Program-made: the position numbers and the translations under genes
Shown: positions 7,609-17,309 of the stretch, piece by piece
How the letters are laid out: every line of letters starts with the position of its first letter
How positions within the stretch are numbered: the stretch's first letter is position 1
Notes under the pieces: model-generated
What the model saw: only the letters and a program-made list of their open reading frames with translations
What the model was told of the DNA's origin: nothing
Databases searched by the model: none
Assembly: GCF_005048855.1 (NCBI RefSeq)
Contig: NZ_SUME01000005.1
Coordinates: 434,001 to 498,000, forward strand
DNA length: 64,000 nucleotides
Origin: Sphingobacterium olei
GTDB taxonomy: Bacteria; Bacteroidota; Bacteroidia; Sphingobacteriales; Sphingobacteriaceae
Direction: 5' to 3'

Positions 7609-9537
7609 TTATTTATCGGTGCGAAAGGGGGAGGCGGGTAAACCTGCTGTGTTGTATAAGCTAACCTTAGGATCTGCCGCCCAACCATAACGTATAGTTG
7701 TCGGGTTTTTCAGACTTGGATGGGTCAGTTCGACGGTGTTGCCAACTATCGTGGCAGTCGCATCTTCAAAATTATTGTCCGCCCCTGCAATCTGAAACCC
7801 TTCCACGCTGGCAGTCTTGCTTATTAAGCCATCGCGTGCATGATCGAAATAGACAATAATTTTATGATCCTTGATTTCCATGCGCCGATATAGAGGTCCT
7901 GAGTACACGTTGTCTTCGTGGTAGGCTATATGACGCGCAGCCTCATATAATCGAAGACCAACATCTTTTTTGTTTCTCGGATGAATATCAGTAGCATCAC
8001 CAATATCAATACTCACCGCCATTCCGGTAGCGGGCTGCGGTAATGTCATTAACTGTGCCTCACGAAGGTATGCCCAGCTTTCGTCGGCCGGAGCCAGATT
8101 GTTGCCCCCAAAGTTGGGCAATTGAACAAAAAGAAAGGGCATGTAACCTTGTTGCCAACGAATGCGCCAATCTTGAATTAAAAGAGGAAACAAAAACTGG
8201 TAGTCGCGCGGACGCCAGGTATTCGCCTCGCCTTGATACCACAAAACGCCTTGTACTGAATAAGGGATCAGGGGTGCGATCATCGCGTTGAAAAGAACGC
8301 CTGGATTGTTCCGCTCTTTGGGAAGATCTGGATAACGTGGTTCAACGGAAATATTGCTTAACCACTCGCCATCCAGTTTGATATGTTTTGTCCCTAGTAA
8401 CAAACTTACGGATCCCTCCGAATGCCCAACGGCGCCCGTAGCCCACAAACTTCGCAACCGAATGGCCAGCAAATTCCTGCCTTTTTTTAAGACGGACTTT
8501 GGCAAGACAAGGCCTTGGGAAGTGCCTTGTGCGTTTTTTAGTTCAATTTCGGTTCCATTTAGATAAATCGTGGCTTTTCCTTCCAGTTCATCGAATTGGA
8601 GGGTGGCATCTTTATCTAGAGACGAGAGATCGAAGTGTTTTCTGACCCATAAATAACATCCGGGAATGTACACTGCAGTTTCGTCACCGTATATGGATGA
8701 TACCTGAAGGGGGAACGAAACCTTTTTCCAGTGTTGATCTTGATACGCTAAGGTGTGCACGCCCAAGCGCAAACCTTCCGAAGCATTCTCGAACGCATCA
8801 ACGTCTTGAAGGTACTTCGCGTATAGCTGGGTTGGCTGCGCGCCCGATTCACGGGCTTGAATCACCGAAGGTTTTGTTTCTTCTCGACTGGATAGGGCAT
8901 CTTCACTAATCCATGGTTCGATAGGTGTTCCTCCCCAGGCCGACTGGATAATACCAACAGCAATATTCTTTTCTTGGTGGAGCTTTTTCGCAAAATGGTA
9001 AGCCACTCCTGAAAATGCCGCAGCTGTTGCAGCAGAACTACGTACCCAAGAACCTTGGACATCGTGCTGCTGCTGATTATTCATCCCGTGAACAACCTGA
9101 AAGAAACGGATGTTCGGAAAATCAGCATGAAGCTGTTCTTCTGCCCAGCTTAAGGAACTGCCCAGCGTAAACTCCATATTAGACTGTCCCGAGGCTAACC
9201 AAACCTCGCCAACATATACATCATCGATGAATATGCTATCCCGCAAATCTGTAATTTGCAGGATATGGGGCCCTCCGGCAGGCATGGCAGAGAGCTGTAC
9301 ACACCAGGTACTATCAGGCTGCACGGTGGCACTTGCGCGCTGGTTATTGAGCGAGACGTGTACAGTTGTTTCTGGTTTTCCCGTTCCCCAAATCGGAATG
9401 GACTTTTCTCGCTGTAAAACCATGTGGTGTTTGAAGAGTCCATTTACGCACAAAGAATCGGATTGAAATGCTTTAAGCGCGTTCGGAAAAGCAAAGACGC
9501 TCAATATCAGGAAACATATGTAATGTCTATATAGCAT
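7609..9537 (-). CDS. Sialate O-acetylesterase-type (SASA) esterase with inserted jelly-roll domain
   Basis: This 642-residue secreted SGNH-fold esterase has a signal peptide in the first ~24 residues. The nucleophile block VWLASGQSNMEF contains Ser119. Other blocks are SAWGGTPIEPWI, LWYQGEANT and DIHPRNK, the last supplying the His of the catalytic site. Between the SGNH halves (about residues 290-385) there is a beta-sandwich-like segment (LWVRKHFDL, ATIYLNGTEI, GRNLLAIRLRSLW) similar to GH2-type sugar-binding domains, an architecture known from CE20 esterases. It would remove acetyl groups from glycan side chains in the periplasm. It sits in the PUL operon between SusD and the two paralogous enzymes. 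The exact substrate is unknown; sialic acid is not implied. Confidence 0.8.
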   Translation of the reverse strand: MLYRHYICFLILSVFAFPNALKAFQSDSLCVNGLFKHHMVLQREKSIPIWGTGKPETTVHVSLNNQRASATVQPDSTWCVQLSAMPAGGPHILQITDLRDSIFIDDVYVGEVWLASGQSNMEFTLGSSLSWAEEQLHADFPNIRFFQVVHGMNNQQQHDVQGSWVRSSAATAAAFSGVAYHFAKKLHQEKNIAVGIIQSAWGGTPIEPWISEDALSSREETKPSVIQARESGAQPTQLYAKYLQDVDAFENASEGLRLGVHTLAYQDQHWKKVSFPLQVSSIYGDETAVYIPGCYLWVRKHFDLSSLDKDATLQFDELEGKATIYLNGTEIELKNAQGTSQGLVLPKSVLKKGRNLLAIRLRSLWATGAVGHSEGSVSLLLGTKHIKLDGEWLSNISVEPRYPDLPKERNNPGVLFNAMIAPLIPYSVQGVLWYQGEANTWRPRDYQFLFPLLIQDWRIRWQQGYMPFLFVQLPNFGGNNLAPADESWAYLREAQLMTLPQPATGMAVSIDIGDATDIHPRNKKDVGLRLYEAARHIAYHEDNVYSGPLYRRMEIKDHKIIVYFDHARDGLISKTASVEGFQIAGADNNFEDATATIVGNTVELTHPSLKNPTTIRYGWAADPKVSLYNTAGLPASPFRTDK

Positions 9538-9545
9538 AATTAACT

Positions 9546-11354
9546 TTATTGATAGTCTGGGTTTTCAACTAACCTGGTGTTTTGCTGCGTGCGTGCTTTG
9601 GTGATGGGAAGATAATAATGATGATCTTCGAAAATAGCGGAGACGTTAGGCCCGCCGTCTACTTTTTCGAGAACCTGAAGTTCTAATTTTTTGGTCGCAA
9701 AATCCAACATATAGCGTAACCCGGTTTCTCTTTTCGTTAATACGTCGGTCGCTATTCTCCAACGTCTAAGATCCCAATAACGAGAACCTTCAAAGGCTAG
9801 TTCTACTTTACGTTCTTTTTGAATCAATTCAAAGTTGATAACAGTTCTTTTTGATACGCCTGCACGCTCACGAATGGCATTAATGGCGAGCAGTGCCTCA
9901 TCGTGCTTGTCCAATTTATAGGCGGCCTCCGCGTGATTTAACAGCACTTCGGCATAGCGAAATACGATCCAGTCTTGACTGGATGCAAAGTCGGCGGACA
10001 TATTGTTCTTCGTTTCATCTAAATACTTTAGAACGCCAAAACTGGTGTAAGGTCCAGATTTTTGTGCCTGCAGACCGAGGTGAGGTGTCCCTTGATACGC
10101 TCCATTCTGATCGGCTAGATATTGACCATTGACTTTTAAAGATTTGTGCCAGTCAATAGTACTGCCCTGCCAAGGTGTGCCATGTGTATACACACTCGCA
10201 AAGAAGCGAGGTTCCATGTCGGCCCAGAGTTCGTTGATATCCCACAACTTACTGGTTAGCTTATTCGTTGTTAAATCTGGTGCGGTGCCATCCTTCTTTT
10301 CAAAAGTTGAAGCAATGAAAGAAAGATAAGGCATATTTTGATTCCCGTTGAACCATGCGTTGGGCAAGGGGCCTTGAATGAAATCGTAACGCCATCCATT
10401 TCCACCGGAAGCAATCATATCCTTACCATCATGCGGTACCACGAATATAGCTTCGGTATTGCCTTTAACGAGAAATAGGTCTCTGAAGTTTTTTACCTTA
10501 TCTGATGAAACGTCGTATAAGCCATGTGCACCCTCTTGCATGATCAGGGTAGAAGCATCGTAGCTTTTTTGATAGTACGCCCGTGCTTCCGTGGATGGCA
10601 TCCCCAATAGACCGTCAAGTTGGACTGTACCATATTCGGCAATACTTCCGGCGTATAGTGCAGCTCTTGATAAAAGCGTAAGCGCGGCATAACGCGAAGC
10701 TCGGCCGCTTTCGGCCTTGATGGGCAGCAGGGGCGATGCTTCGTTCATTTCCTGAATCACAAAATCATAAAGTTCTTTTTCACTGTTTCTGCTTGGATAG
10801 AGTTCCTCTTGTGGATCGGTCAATTTTTGCACTTTGGTAATTAAGGGAACTCCACCATACCGACGTACCATAGAAAAATAATTGTACGCTCTTAGAAACC
10901 GAGCTTCGGCGATTAAGCTCATTTTTAGATCATCGGAAAGCGGTGATTGAGGGACTTGCGCTATAAAATCATTGAGCTGTCTGATGATGATATAGGCATT
11001 CTCCCACCATTCCAGCAATCCGCCATTTATCGTTATTCCGGTGTTTCTAAAATCCGCCCAATTGGGATACATACCCCAAGTCGCTTCATCGCTCAGGTTG
11101 TTTATTAAGGTGGCCCCAACTTGGCCTTCCACGGTCCAGCCAACGCCGGGCCGGATACCTACGTACTTTTCGGGAGTTTCATTCTCCAATACGCTCATCA
11201 TACTGTAACTTCCCGCCAAGTGTGCTAAGATGGCGTTTTGATCATTCCAGACTATATTTTCAGATATGCGATCCAAAGGTTCCCGGTCTAAGACGTCTTT
11301 ACAGGAAAGCGTGGTCAACGTGCCCAATAGCACTATGTAATATATCTTTTTCAT
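9546..11354 (-). CDS. SusD/RagB-family glycan-binding lipoprotein (PUL 1)
   Basis: The 602-residue protein begins MKKIYYIVLLGTLTTLSC, a lipoprotein signal with Cys18, followed by the typical LDREPLDRISENIVW start of SusD mature chains. Helical TPR-like segments (RFLRAYNYFSMVRRYGGVPL) and the C-terminal RERAGVSKRT...KERKVELAFEGSRYWDLRRW block are diagnostic of RagB/SusD. It binds oligosaccharide at the cell surface as the lid of the SusC channel encoded 11 bases upstream. The gene is complete and co-transcribed with SusC. Confidence 0.93.
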   Translation of the reverse strand: MKKIYYIVLLGTLTTLSCKDVLDREPLDRISENIVWNDQNAILAHLAGSYSMMSVLENETPEKYVGIRPGVGWTVEGQVGATLINNLSDEATWGMYPNWADFRNTGITINGGLLEWWENAYIIIRQLNDFIAQVPQSPLSDDLKMSLIAEARFLRAYNYFSMVRRYGGVPLITKVQKLTDPQEELYPSRNSEKELYDFVIQEMNEASPLLPIKAESGRASRYAALTLLSRAALYAGSIAEYGTVQLDGLLGMPSTEARAYYQKSYDASTLIMQEGAHGLYDVSSDKVKNFRDLFLVKGNTEAIFVVPHDGKDMIASGGNGWRYDFIQGPLPNAWFNGNQNMPYLSFIASTFEKKDGTAPDLTTNKLTSKLWDINELWADMEPRFFASVYTHGTPWQGSTIDWHKSLKVNGQYLADQNGAYQGTPHLGLQAQKSGPYTSFGVLKYLDETKNNMSADFASSQDWIVFRYAEVLLNHAEAAYKLDKHDEALLAINAIRERAGVSKRTVINFELIQKERKVELAFEGSRYWDLRRWRIATDVLTKRETGLRYMLDFATKKLELQVLEKVDGGPNVSAIFEDHHYYLPITKARTQQNTRLVENPDYQ

Positions 11355-11365
11355 TTTTTTATAAG

Positions 11366-14300
11366 TTAGAAGGAAACATTAACACCTAACATGATGGTCT
11401 TTTGCTGTGGATAATACGAAGTCGTTGGCTGTCCATCTTGAACGGCATAGGGGGATTCTGGATCAATCTTAAATTTATTCAGTTTCGAGAATGTAAATAG
11501 ATTTGTTCCCCCCAAATAGAGTCGCGCCTGTTTCATGTTTAGATTATCCAATACCCTGTTGGGTAAGTTGTAGCCTATGGTAAAAGAGCGTAATCGTAAA
11601 TAGTCCGACTTGATAAAGTTTCGGTCCGATAGCAAACCATTTGTTGATGCTCCTCCCAATCTTGGTATCAAAGAATTTGCATTGTTGACTTCTTCTGTCC
11701 ACCTATTATCAAAAAATGTCTGGGTGAAAGATGTTAATGATACGGCTTTATAAAATCCAAATGCACCTTGCAAAGAAGCGGCTATATCAAAATTTCGATA
11801 TGCAACTGCCAAATTTAAACCGCTGATAATATTCGGAATCTGCCCTTTGCCTATTTCTACCATGTCGCGCCAGTCTAATATGCCGTCGCCATTGGTATCG
11901 ATATACCGTACATCGCCAAGTTTTAGTGTAGGATCTCCTGGATAGCTTAGATCCAAATTATCGATTTGATCTTGACTTACAAATAAACCATCCGAACGGT
12001 AACCGACCGTACGGTCGACCCATTGTCCAGATTGCTGATAAATCCGCTTCGAATCTTCATCAGTATATTCTACTTCTTCGACGTGATCCCACTTCGCACG
12101 TTGCCAAGACACATTGGCCGAGATATCCCAGGTCCAATCTCCCTGTTGCCGAAATGTCCCTATTTTCAATTCAAAGCCCCTATTTGTCTGACTGTTGATG
12201 TTTTCTAGGGGTAATTCGGCGCCAAAGCTTGACGGAAGACTGATTGTTTTCTTTGCCGGAATGCCGTTGCGCGTTCTGTAAAACAGATCAACCTCACCAT
12301 AGATTTTACGCTGCAGAAAAGAGAAATCGAGCCCGGCATTATAATTCGCTAGACGCTCCCATGATAAACTTTCATTGGCCATACCCAGCGTTGTTATACC
12401 TAAAACCGGTGTCCCATCAAAAAGAACTGGCATCAATGTAGGACCGTAACCCGCCAAATATTGAAAGTCACCGATCCCGTCGTTACCCGAAGCTCCATAG
12501 CTTGTTCTTAATTTCAATTCATCTAATCCATCAAAATCCGATAAGAACTGCTCCTGATTCATTCTCCATCCAAAAGAAATAGAAGGGAAATATCCCCATC
12601 TCGAATCTTTAGGGAATTTAGCCGAAGCATCTGCTCTAATAATAGCTTCGACGAGATATTTATGGTCGTATCCGTAATTAAGACGACCTACGAAACTTTT
12701 ACGTCCCATCTGGCTAGCAGACCCGTTATTACTTAAAGTGCTCGTGCTTCCGGCAAACAGTTGATCTAATGTTGGAAAGGTAAAATCCTGACGACCTGCA
12801 CTGAGATAATCGTAGTCTACCGAAATGATCTCATGCAACAGCATGCCTGACATATCATGTTTACCGGCAAATTTTCGAGCATAATTTATCGAAAACTGTC
12901 CTGTTAACATGGTATTCACAGCTTTCTGTTGAAAAAGCGGTGTATTGGTGTTGAACTGTGAAACCAGTTCGTACGTGTCATTTCCAACATTGTAATTATA
13001 CATGTCTACCGGCCGACCGTAGGATTTAACATTGTCGTTAACCTGTGAATAATTACCAAATGCCTTCAGTGACAAGCCCTCGATAGTTGTAAACGAATAA
13101 TTCAGTATAGCTGTGTTACTTAATGTCTGTAAGAAATTGTTATTATAGCCTCCTAGTTCCATATCCGATTGTACCAAGGCGCCTCCAGTGGCGGATCCAG
13201 AATAAGGAATCCTTGAAGGATCTGGTAGACTTGCTGGATACATAGGCTTATTGTTGAATAAATCCGCGAAAAGATAACCTCCTCCATTCTGCGGACGATG
13301 CGTAGACTTGATGCGATCTACAATGTTAGAAACGGTGACGCCCAAGGTAAGATTATCCAATATGTTTGCATCAACATTAACCTGTAGGTTATAGCGGTTG
13401 TAATCGCCCCCATTCTTTTTCCAAAAAGATCCTTGATTCATCAGCCCTAAAAAAGTATAGTATTTGATTTTGTCGCTTCCGCCTCTGACAGACATGTTGT
13501 AATTATGTAGCTGTGCATAATCTTTCATAATAATGTCTTGCCAATTCGTATTGTAGTAACCAGGTTCGGTGGCATCGTAGAATTTCTGGATTTGCTCCGC
13601 TGTATAGGGTACGGCATTTGCAGGTTGACCCGATTGCAGATACTCTTCAGAAACCAAGGTCGTGTAATCGCCCGAGGAAAGCATCTGTTGGAAATAGGTT
13701 GGCTTTTGTAGCGTAGATGTTCCATTAAATGAAATGGTTGGCTTTTCGGAATTCCCTCTTTTCGTCGTTACCAAGATGACACCGTTTCCTGCTCTAGAAC
13801 CGTATATAGAAGCAGCACCGTCCTTTAGTACAGTAACGCTCTCGATCTGACTGGCGTCAATATTATTGAAGGACGCTTCGATCCCATCTACAATAATAAG
13901 GGCATTTCCATACCCCCGAATGTTAAGACTAGCGCCATCACGCCCCGGTAAACCGCTTCCCTGCATAGCAATTAAACCCGGCAACTTCCCAACCAGCGCA
14001 TTTGTTACAGATGACATAGGAACTTTGGCCAACTCTTCAGATTTCAAAGTGGATATCGCACCGGTGACATTTGATTTGCTCTGTGTTCCATAGCCCACGA
14101 CCACGACTTCGTCCAAACCAGCGATTTGTGCTTCCAAGACGATAGTTCTAAATTCATCTTGGCCATCCAGTACAATTTCTTTGGAGGCGTAACCGACAGA
14201 CGTAATGTTTAAAACGATAGGGGTGTTGCCGGTCAAGGGGATTGCAAAATTTCCCTCCTTATCGGAACTGGTCTGTCTGGAATCTCCTTTGACGGAAACT

Positions 14301-14479
14301 GTCGCTCCGGCAATAGGTATCCCGTCGATATTTTGGATCGTTCCTTTAAATATCCTGTCCTGCGCGACAGCCGTTAGTAAAGGAAGCAAGAGTGCAACGA
14401 ATAGGGTCAGGAAAACCTTGTGAGCATACCTAACTGTAGATCGTGGACACCTAAAAAATACACGTGTTTCTGTCTTCAT
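11366..14479 (-). CDS. SusC/RagA-family TonB-dependent outer-membrane transporter (PUL 1)
   Basis: The 1037-residue protein has a signal peptide (VFLTLFVALLLPLLTAVAQ) and a carboxypeptidase-like regulatory domain (GTIQNIDGIPIAGATVSVKG). It then has a TonB-box-like segment (EVVVVGYGTQ), a plug domain with RGYGNALIIVDG and ILKDGAASIYGSRAGNGVI, and a 22-strand barrel ending in NVSF. It imports the oligosaccharides captured by its SusD partner. It is the first gene of a minus-strand operon continuing to about 5001. The 85-bp gap to the GH78 gene has no obvious terminator, so GH78 may lead the transcript. Confidence 0.95.
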   Translation of the reverse strand: MKTETRVFFRCPRSTVRYAHKVFLTLFVALLLPLLTAVAQDRIFKGTIQNIDGIPIAGATVSVKGDSRQTSSDKEGNFAIPLTGNTPIVLNITSVGYASKEIVLDGQDEFRTIVLEAQIAGLDEVVVVGYGTQSKSNVTGAISTLKSEELAKVPMSSVTNALVGKLPGLIAMQGSGLPGRDGASLNIRGYGNALIIVDGIEASFNNIDASQIESVTVLKDGAASIYGSRAGNGVILVTTKRGNSEKPTISFNGTSTLQKPTYFQQMLSSGDYTTLVSEEYLQSGQPANAVPYTAEQIQKFYDATEPGYYNTNWQDIIMKDYAQLHNYNMSVRGGSDKIKYYTFLGLMNQGSFWKKNGGDYNRYNLQVNVDANILDNLTLGVTVSNIVDRIKSTHRPQNGGGYLFADLFNNKPMYPASLPDPSRIPYSGSATGGALVQSDMELGGYNNNFLQTLSNTAILNYSFTTIEGLSLKAFGNYSQVNDNVKSYGRPVDMYNYNVGNDTYELVSQFNTNTPLFQQKAVNTMLTGQFSINYARKFAGKHDMSGMLLHEIISVDYDYLSAGRQDFTFPTLDQLFAGSTSTLSNNGSASQMGRKSFVGRLNYGYDHKYLVEAIIRADASAKFPKDSRWGYFPSISFGWRMNQEQFLSDFDGLDELKLRTSYGASGNDGIGDFQYLAGYGPTLMPVLFDGTPVLGITTLGMANESLSWERLANYNAGLDFSFLQRKIYGEVDLFYRTRNGIPAKKTISLPSSFGAELPLENINSQTNRGFELKIGTFRQQGDWTWDISANVSWQRAKWDHVEEVEYTDEDSKRIYQQSGQWVDRTVGYRSDGLFVSQDQIDNLDLSYPGDPTLKLGDVRYIDTNGDGILDWRDMVEIGKGQIPNIISGLNLAVAYRNFDIAASLQGAFGFYKAVSLTSFTQTFFDNRWTEEVNNANSLIPRLGGASTNGLLSDRNFIKSDYLRLRSFTIGYNLPNRVLDNLNMKQARLYLGGTNLFTFSKLNKFKIDPESPYAVQDGQPTTSYYPQQKTIMLGVNVSF

Positions 14480-14564
14480 AATTTAATATTTATACGTTGC
14501 GACTTAACGCAAAACGTGATTAAATGGGTTATTTTCCTAAATTGATTATGCGAGTTGTTTGCCG

Positions 14565-16940
14565 TTATAAGGTGATCGAATTCGTACCACCCTGTAGCTT
14601 TATTTCCTTTCCTCCGAATTTAAATGTTCCATCTACATCGTCGGGGAGTGATACCGTTCCCTTGATACCGCTACCATTTCGTTTCAACTTTACCTTGATT
14701 GTTCCGTTAGGATGCGGCATGGATCCCTCTGCCTCTTTCAACTCGCCAAGTCCAGGTTGGATTAATACGGATTTGAATCCCGGCGAGGCAGGCATAATAC
14801 CGATTATAGTGGCGAGAAAATCATAATTGGGACTAGAGCTCCAGGCGTGTGAATCTGTTCGGGTAGGTTCTGGCTTTTCTGCAAAGGTTGTCAGCCCCAT
14901 ATCCAACATCTTCCACCAGGGGTCGAGCTGCGCATAATATCGATCTGCCAACCCAACTTCTTTCATTGCTCTTATCAGATAAAACCGATAAAAGAAAGTT
15001 ACTTTGCTTATGGAATCATCTGTCGTCAATTTTTCAAAAACGGTGCGAGCCTCATCTCCTTGAACAGCTCCGCTAAGAATGGCCAAGATACTTGCATGCT
15101 GGCTGTACGTTTCTTTTAAGGGTGAATTAGCCATAAGCATTCTGTCTTTATCAAAAGCATGTTCATACGTTTTCGAATTCAAGTTGTGGGATAACGTTTC
15201 ATATTTTTGAGCTTGCGTTTCTTCGCCAAAGTACGCGAACAGGGCTTGCGCCTGTTTTAAGGTATAGGCCAGTTGTAAGCTGATAATTGCAGAATTGCCG
15301 TCTTCCGCTCCTTCAGGAACGCCCCAGAGATCAAATGCATCCCAATCCACAAAATTCCACCATTTCATGGGTCCTAGCATACCCTTTTCCTTATCCATAT
15401 TGGAGACATACCAAGCCAGGACTTGTTGCACAGACGGCAAAAACTGTTTAACGAATTCATCGTCTTGCCTGTGCATCCAGTAGTCGTAGACCATCGAAAC
15501 CCAAAAGAGGGAAAATGTGGGTATTACCTGTAATCTATTGCTGGGGTAACGACCTTGCGGCAATCCTTCAGGGGTCTTTGAGTTGTAAAAATCCAATAAT
15601 GCTTTCCGCATTAAACGGTCGTCACCACTCATATATAGGGTTATTAGCGCTTGAATTCGCGTATCTCCTTCGTATTGTAATTGTTCGTAGTAGGGCGTGT
15701 CAAAATAGGTCTCGCCGGCACAGATAAGCTGCGTTCGCCAGCCGACATCCCATATTTTAGTCAGATTGGGATCGTTACTTGTAAAGGTGGCCTTCAATTC
15801 AAACGGATACCCGGTCTTCATTCCATATAAATCGTTCAACACCAGTGTCTCATCTAATGTCTCTATGTCGAGTTGAACGTATCGGTACGTTTTAAACCAT
15901 AACGGTCTAAAACTTCGGAGTGAACCGCCATCTGGTAGAAATACATCATAGTTTCCCTTAATTTCTTTTCCGTCTATCTCATTCCTATTTCCCTTATTGC
16001 CAGTAGCATCGTATAGCGATTCGGCATAGGTCATTTTTATATGTGCCCCCTTTCCTTGGCTCACTATTAATTCTGGATAAGCAACGGTATTAACAGACTG
16101 ATCTAAAAGAATAGACACCTTTTGATGCGGAGGGATACGGAGTGGGGTACGACCGTCGATAAATTTAGCTGCTCCTTGAAGGCCGCGGACTCTCCTAACA
16201 GTCGGAATACGTTGCATCACCTCTTGCATAAACGGAATATTCCGAGGCTTTAGGGTCCAGAGGTTGTCTGTACCGTAGCCATGCGTAACTGGATTATTGA
16301 CGAGCTTGCGAGCATACTGCCATTGCGAATCATCAAACTCTGGTTTTTCCCAATTCCACGGGAAATGACTTGCATCGACTTGGTCTCCAGGCCCCACAAC
16401 CATGTATGCGCCTAACCGTTCCGTATTGTCTGTAGAGACAGGAGAGTATGCGTTGTTTTGCATCACTTTCCAGCTTGCATCCGAATTAATCACCTGTTCG
16501 GCGGGTCCATCACCCTGCAAAACAAATCCTGTCTGATTGGATACCTGTGCTACGGCGGCATACTCGCCCATATTCCACACCAGCGCGGCAACAATATTTT
16601 TTCCGCGTTGTAAGTAAGATCCGATATCTACGGTCTCGAAATACCAATTAGCAAGATCGCCTCGGGCTGGCCCACTCACGACTGCAACACCGTTAACAAA
16701 TAACCGATACCGATTATCTGCAGTGACGTGCACGATAAACTTCTCGGGCTTCTCGTTTAAGTCGAATGACTTGCGGAAATGGTAAACACCATAATCCCGT
16801 TGGGAGATATCTGGACACGAAATCCACGAGGAAGGCCAATAACCTTTCATTAATTGTGGATTTACAGGTGTTGTCTGCGCAAAGATACCTTGTACAATGA
16901 ACTGGTAAAAGGATATGAAGATTAGAACTGATCTCATCAT
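14565..16940 (-). CDS. GH78 alpha-L-rhamnosidase
   Basis: The 791-residue secreted protein (signal peptide through GIFAQ) has the N-terminal beta-sandwich with YRLFVNGVAVVSGPARGD. The (alpha/alpha)6 barrel of Bac_rhamnosid6H follows, with YYEQLQYEGDTRIQAL (the usual site of the acidic catalytic residues), GLPQGRYPS, RTDSHAWSSSPNYDF, and a C-terminal sandwich (GFKSVLIQPGLG, GSMPHPNGTIKVKLKR). Such enzymes release terminal alpha-L-rhamnose from pectin, flavonoid or bacterial polysaccharides. It precedes SusC on the same strand and gives the best clue to the substrate of this PUL: a rhamnose-containing, acetylated glycan. Confidence 0.85.
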   Translation of the reverse strand: MMRSVLIFISFYQFIVQGIFAQTTPVNPQLMKGYWPSSWISCPDISQRDYGVYHFRKSFDLNEKPEKFIVHVTADNRYRLFVNGVAVVSGPARGDLANWYFETVDIGSYLQRGKNIVAALVWNMGEYAAVAQVSNQTGFVLQGDGPAEQVINSDASWKVMQNNAYSPVSTDNTERLGAYMVVGPGDQVDASHFPWNWEKPEFDDSQWQYARKLVNNPVTHGYGTDNLWTLKPRNIPFMQEVMQRIPTVRRVRGLQGAAKFIDGRTPLRIPPHQKVSILLDQSVNTVAYPELIVSQGKGAHIKMTYAESLYDATGNKGNRNEIDGKEIKGNYDVFLPDGGSLRSFRPLWFKTYRYVQLDIETLDETLVLNDLYGMKTGYPFELKATFTSNDPNLTKIWDVGWRTQLICAGETYFDTPYYEQLQYEGDTRIQALITLYMSGDDRLMRKALLDFYNSKTPEGLPQGRYPSNRLQVIPTFSLFWVSMVYDYWMHRQDDEFVKQFLPSVQQVLAWYVSNMDKEKGMLGPMKWWNFVDWDAFDLWGVPEGAEDGNSAIISLQLAYTLKQAQALFAYFGEETQAQKYETLSHNLNSKTYEHAFDKDRMLMANSPLKETYSQHASILAILSGAVQGDEARTVFEKLTTDDSISKVTFFYRFYLIRAMKEVGLADRYYAQLDPWWKMLDMGLTTFAEKPEPTRTDSHAWSSSPNYDFLATIIGIMPASPGFKSVLIQPGLGELKEAEGSMPHPNGTIKVKLKRNGSGIKGTVSLPDDVDGTFKFGGKEIKLQGGTNSITL

Positions 16941-17309
16941 AAGTTATTTTGGGTGAAATTGATATAGCAATAATAAGATAACATTGGCTTTGTTGCTAGT
17001 ACAAGTTATACTAAAATATATACTATTTTAACAACTAGCTCGTTAAGAGGGGCTATCCGCATGCAGATATAATTAAAAATGGTAAATAATAAATGACACC
17101 CTGCATTAACAGGAGTAGAAAGTGCATCAGGCATGGTAGAAATTTATTAAAATAAAGGTCAAATGGGTATAGGTTGCTGATAAACCTGTACTTGGCGAAA
17201 GGCACATCATTGGGCATCTTTGTTTGGGCAGGTGCTGGTTTTAGTTTTGGATTGCCTGTAACTGCCGACGAGTAGATCGGTTAATTTTACCTTTAGAAAT
17301 CTTAATCAA
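16941..17309. other. Intergenic region between divergent GH78 and esterase genes
   Basis: This 369-bp region should carry promoters for both flanking genes, but I find no exact TAnnTTTG on either strand; the nearest is TACCTTTA about 20 bases before the plus-strand ATG. A plus-strand frame of about 38 codons ending at a TAG near 17277 reads INLYLAKGTSLGIFVWAGAG and then FSFGLPVTADE. It looks like the C-terminal tail of a lost gene, with no start. Confidence 0.35.

Noticed and set aside
7609..9537. Sialic-acid metabolism as the role of the SASA-type esterase
   Set aside because: No sialidase, lyase or epimerase gene is nearby, and the inserted jelly-roll domain fits glycan acetylesterases better.
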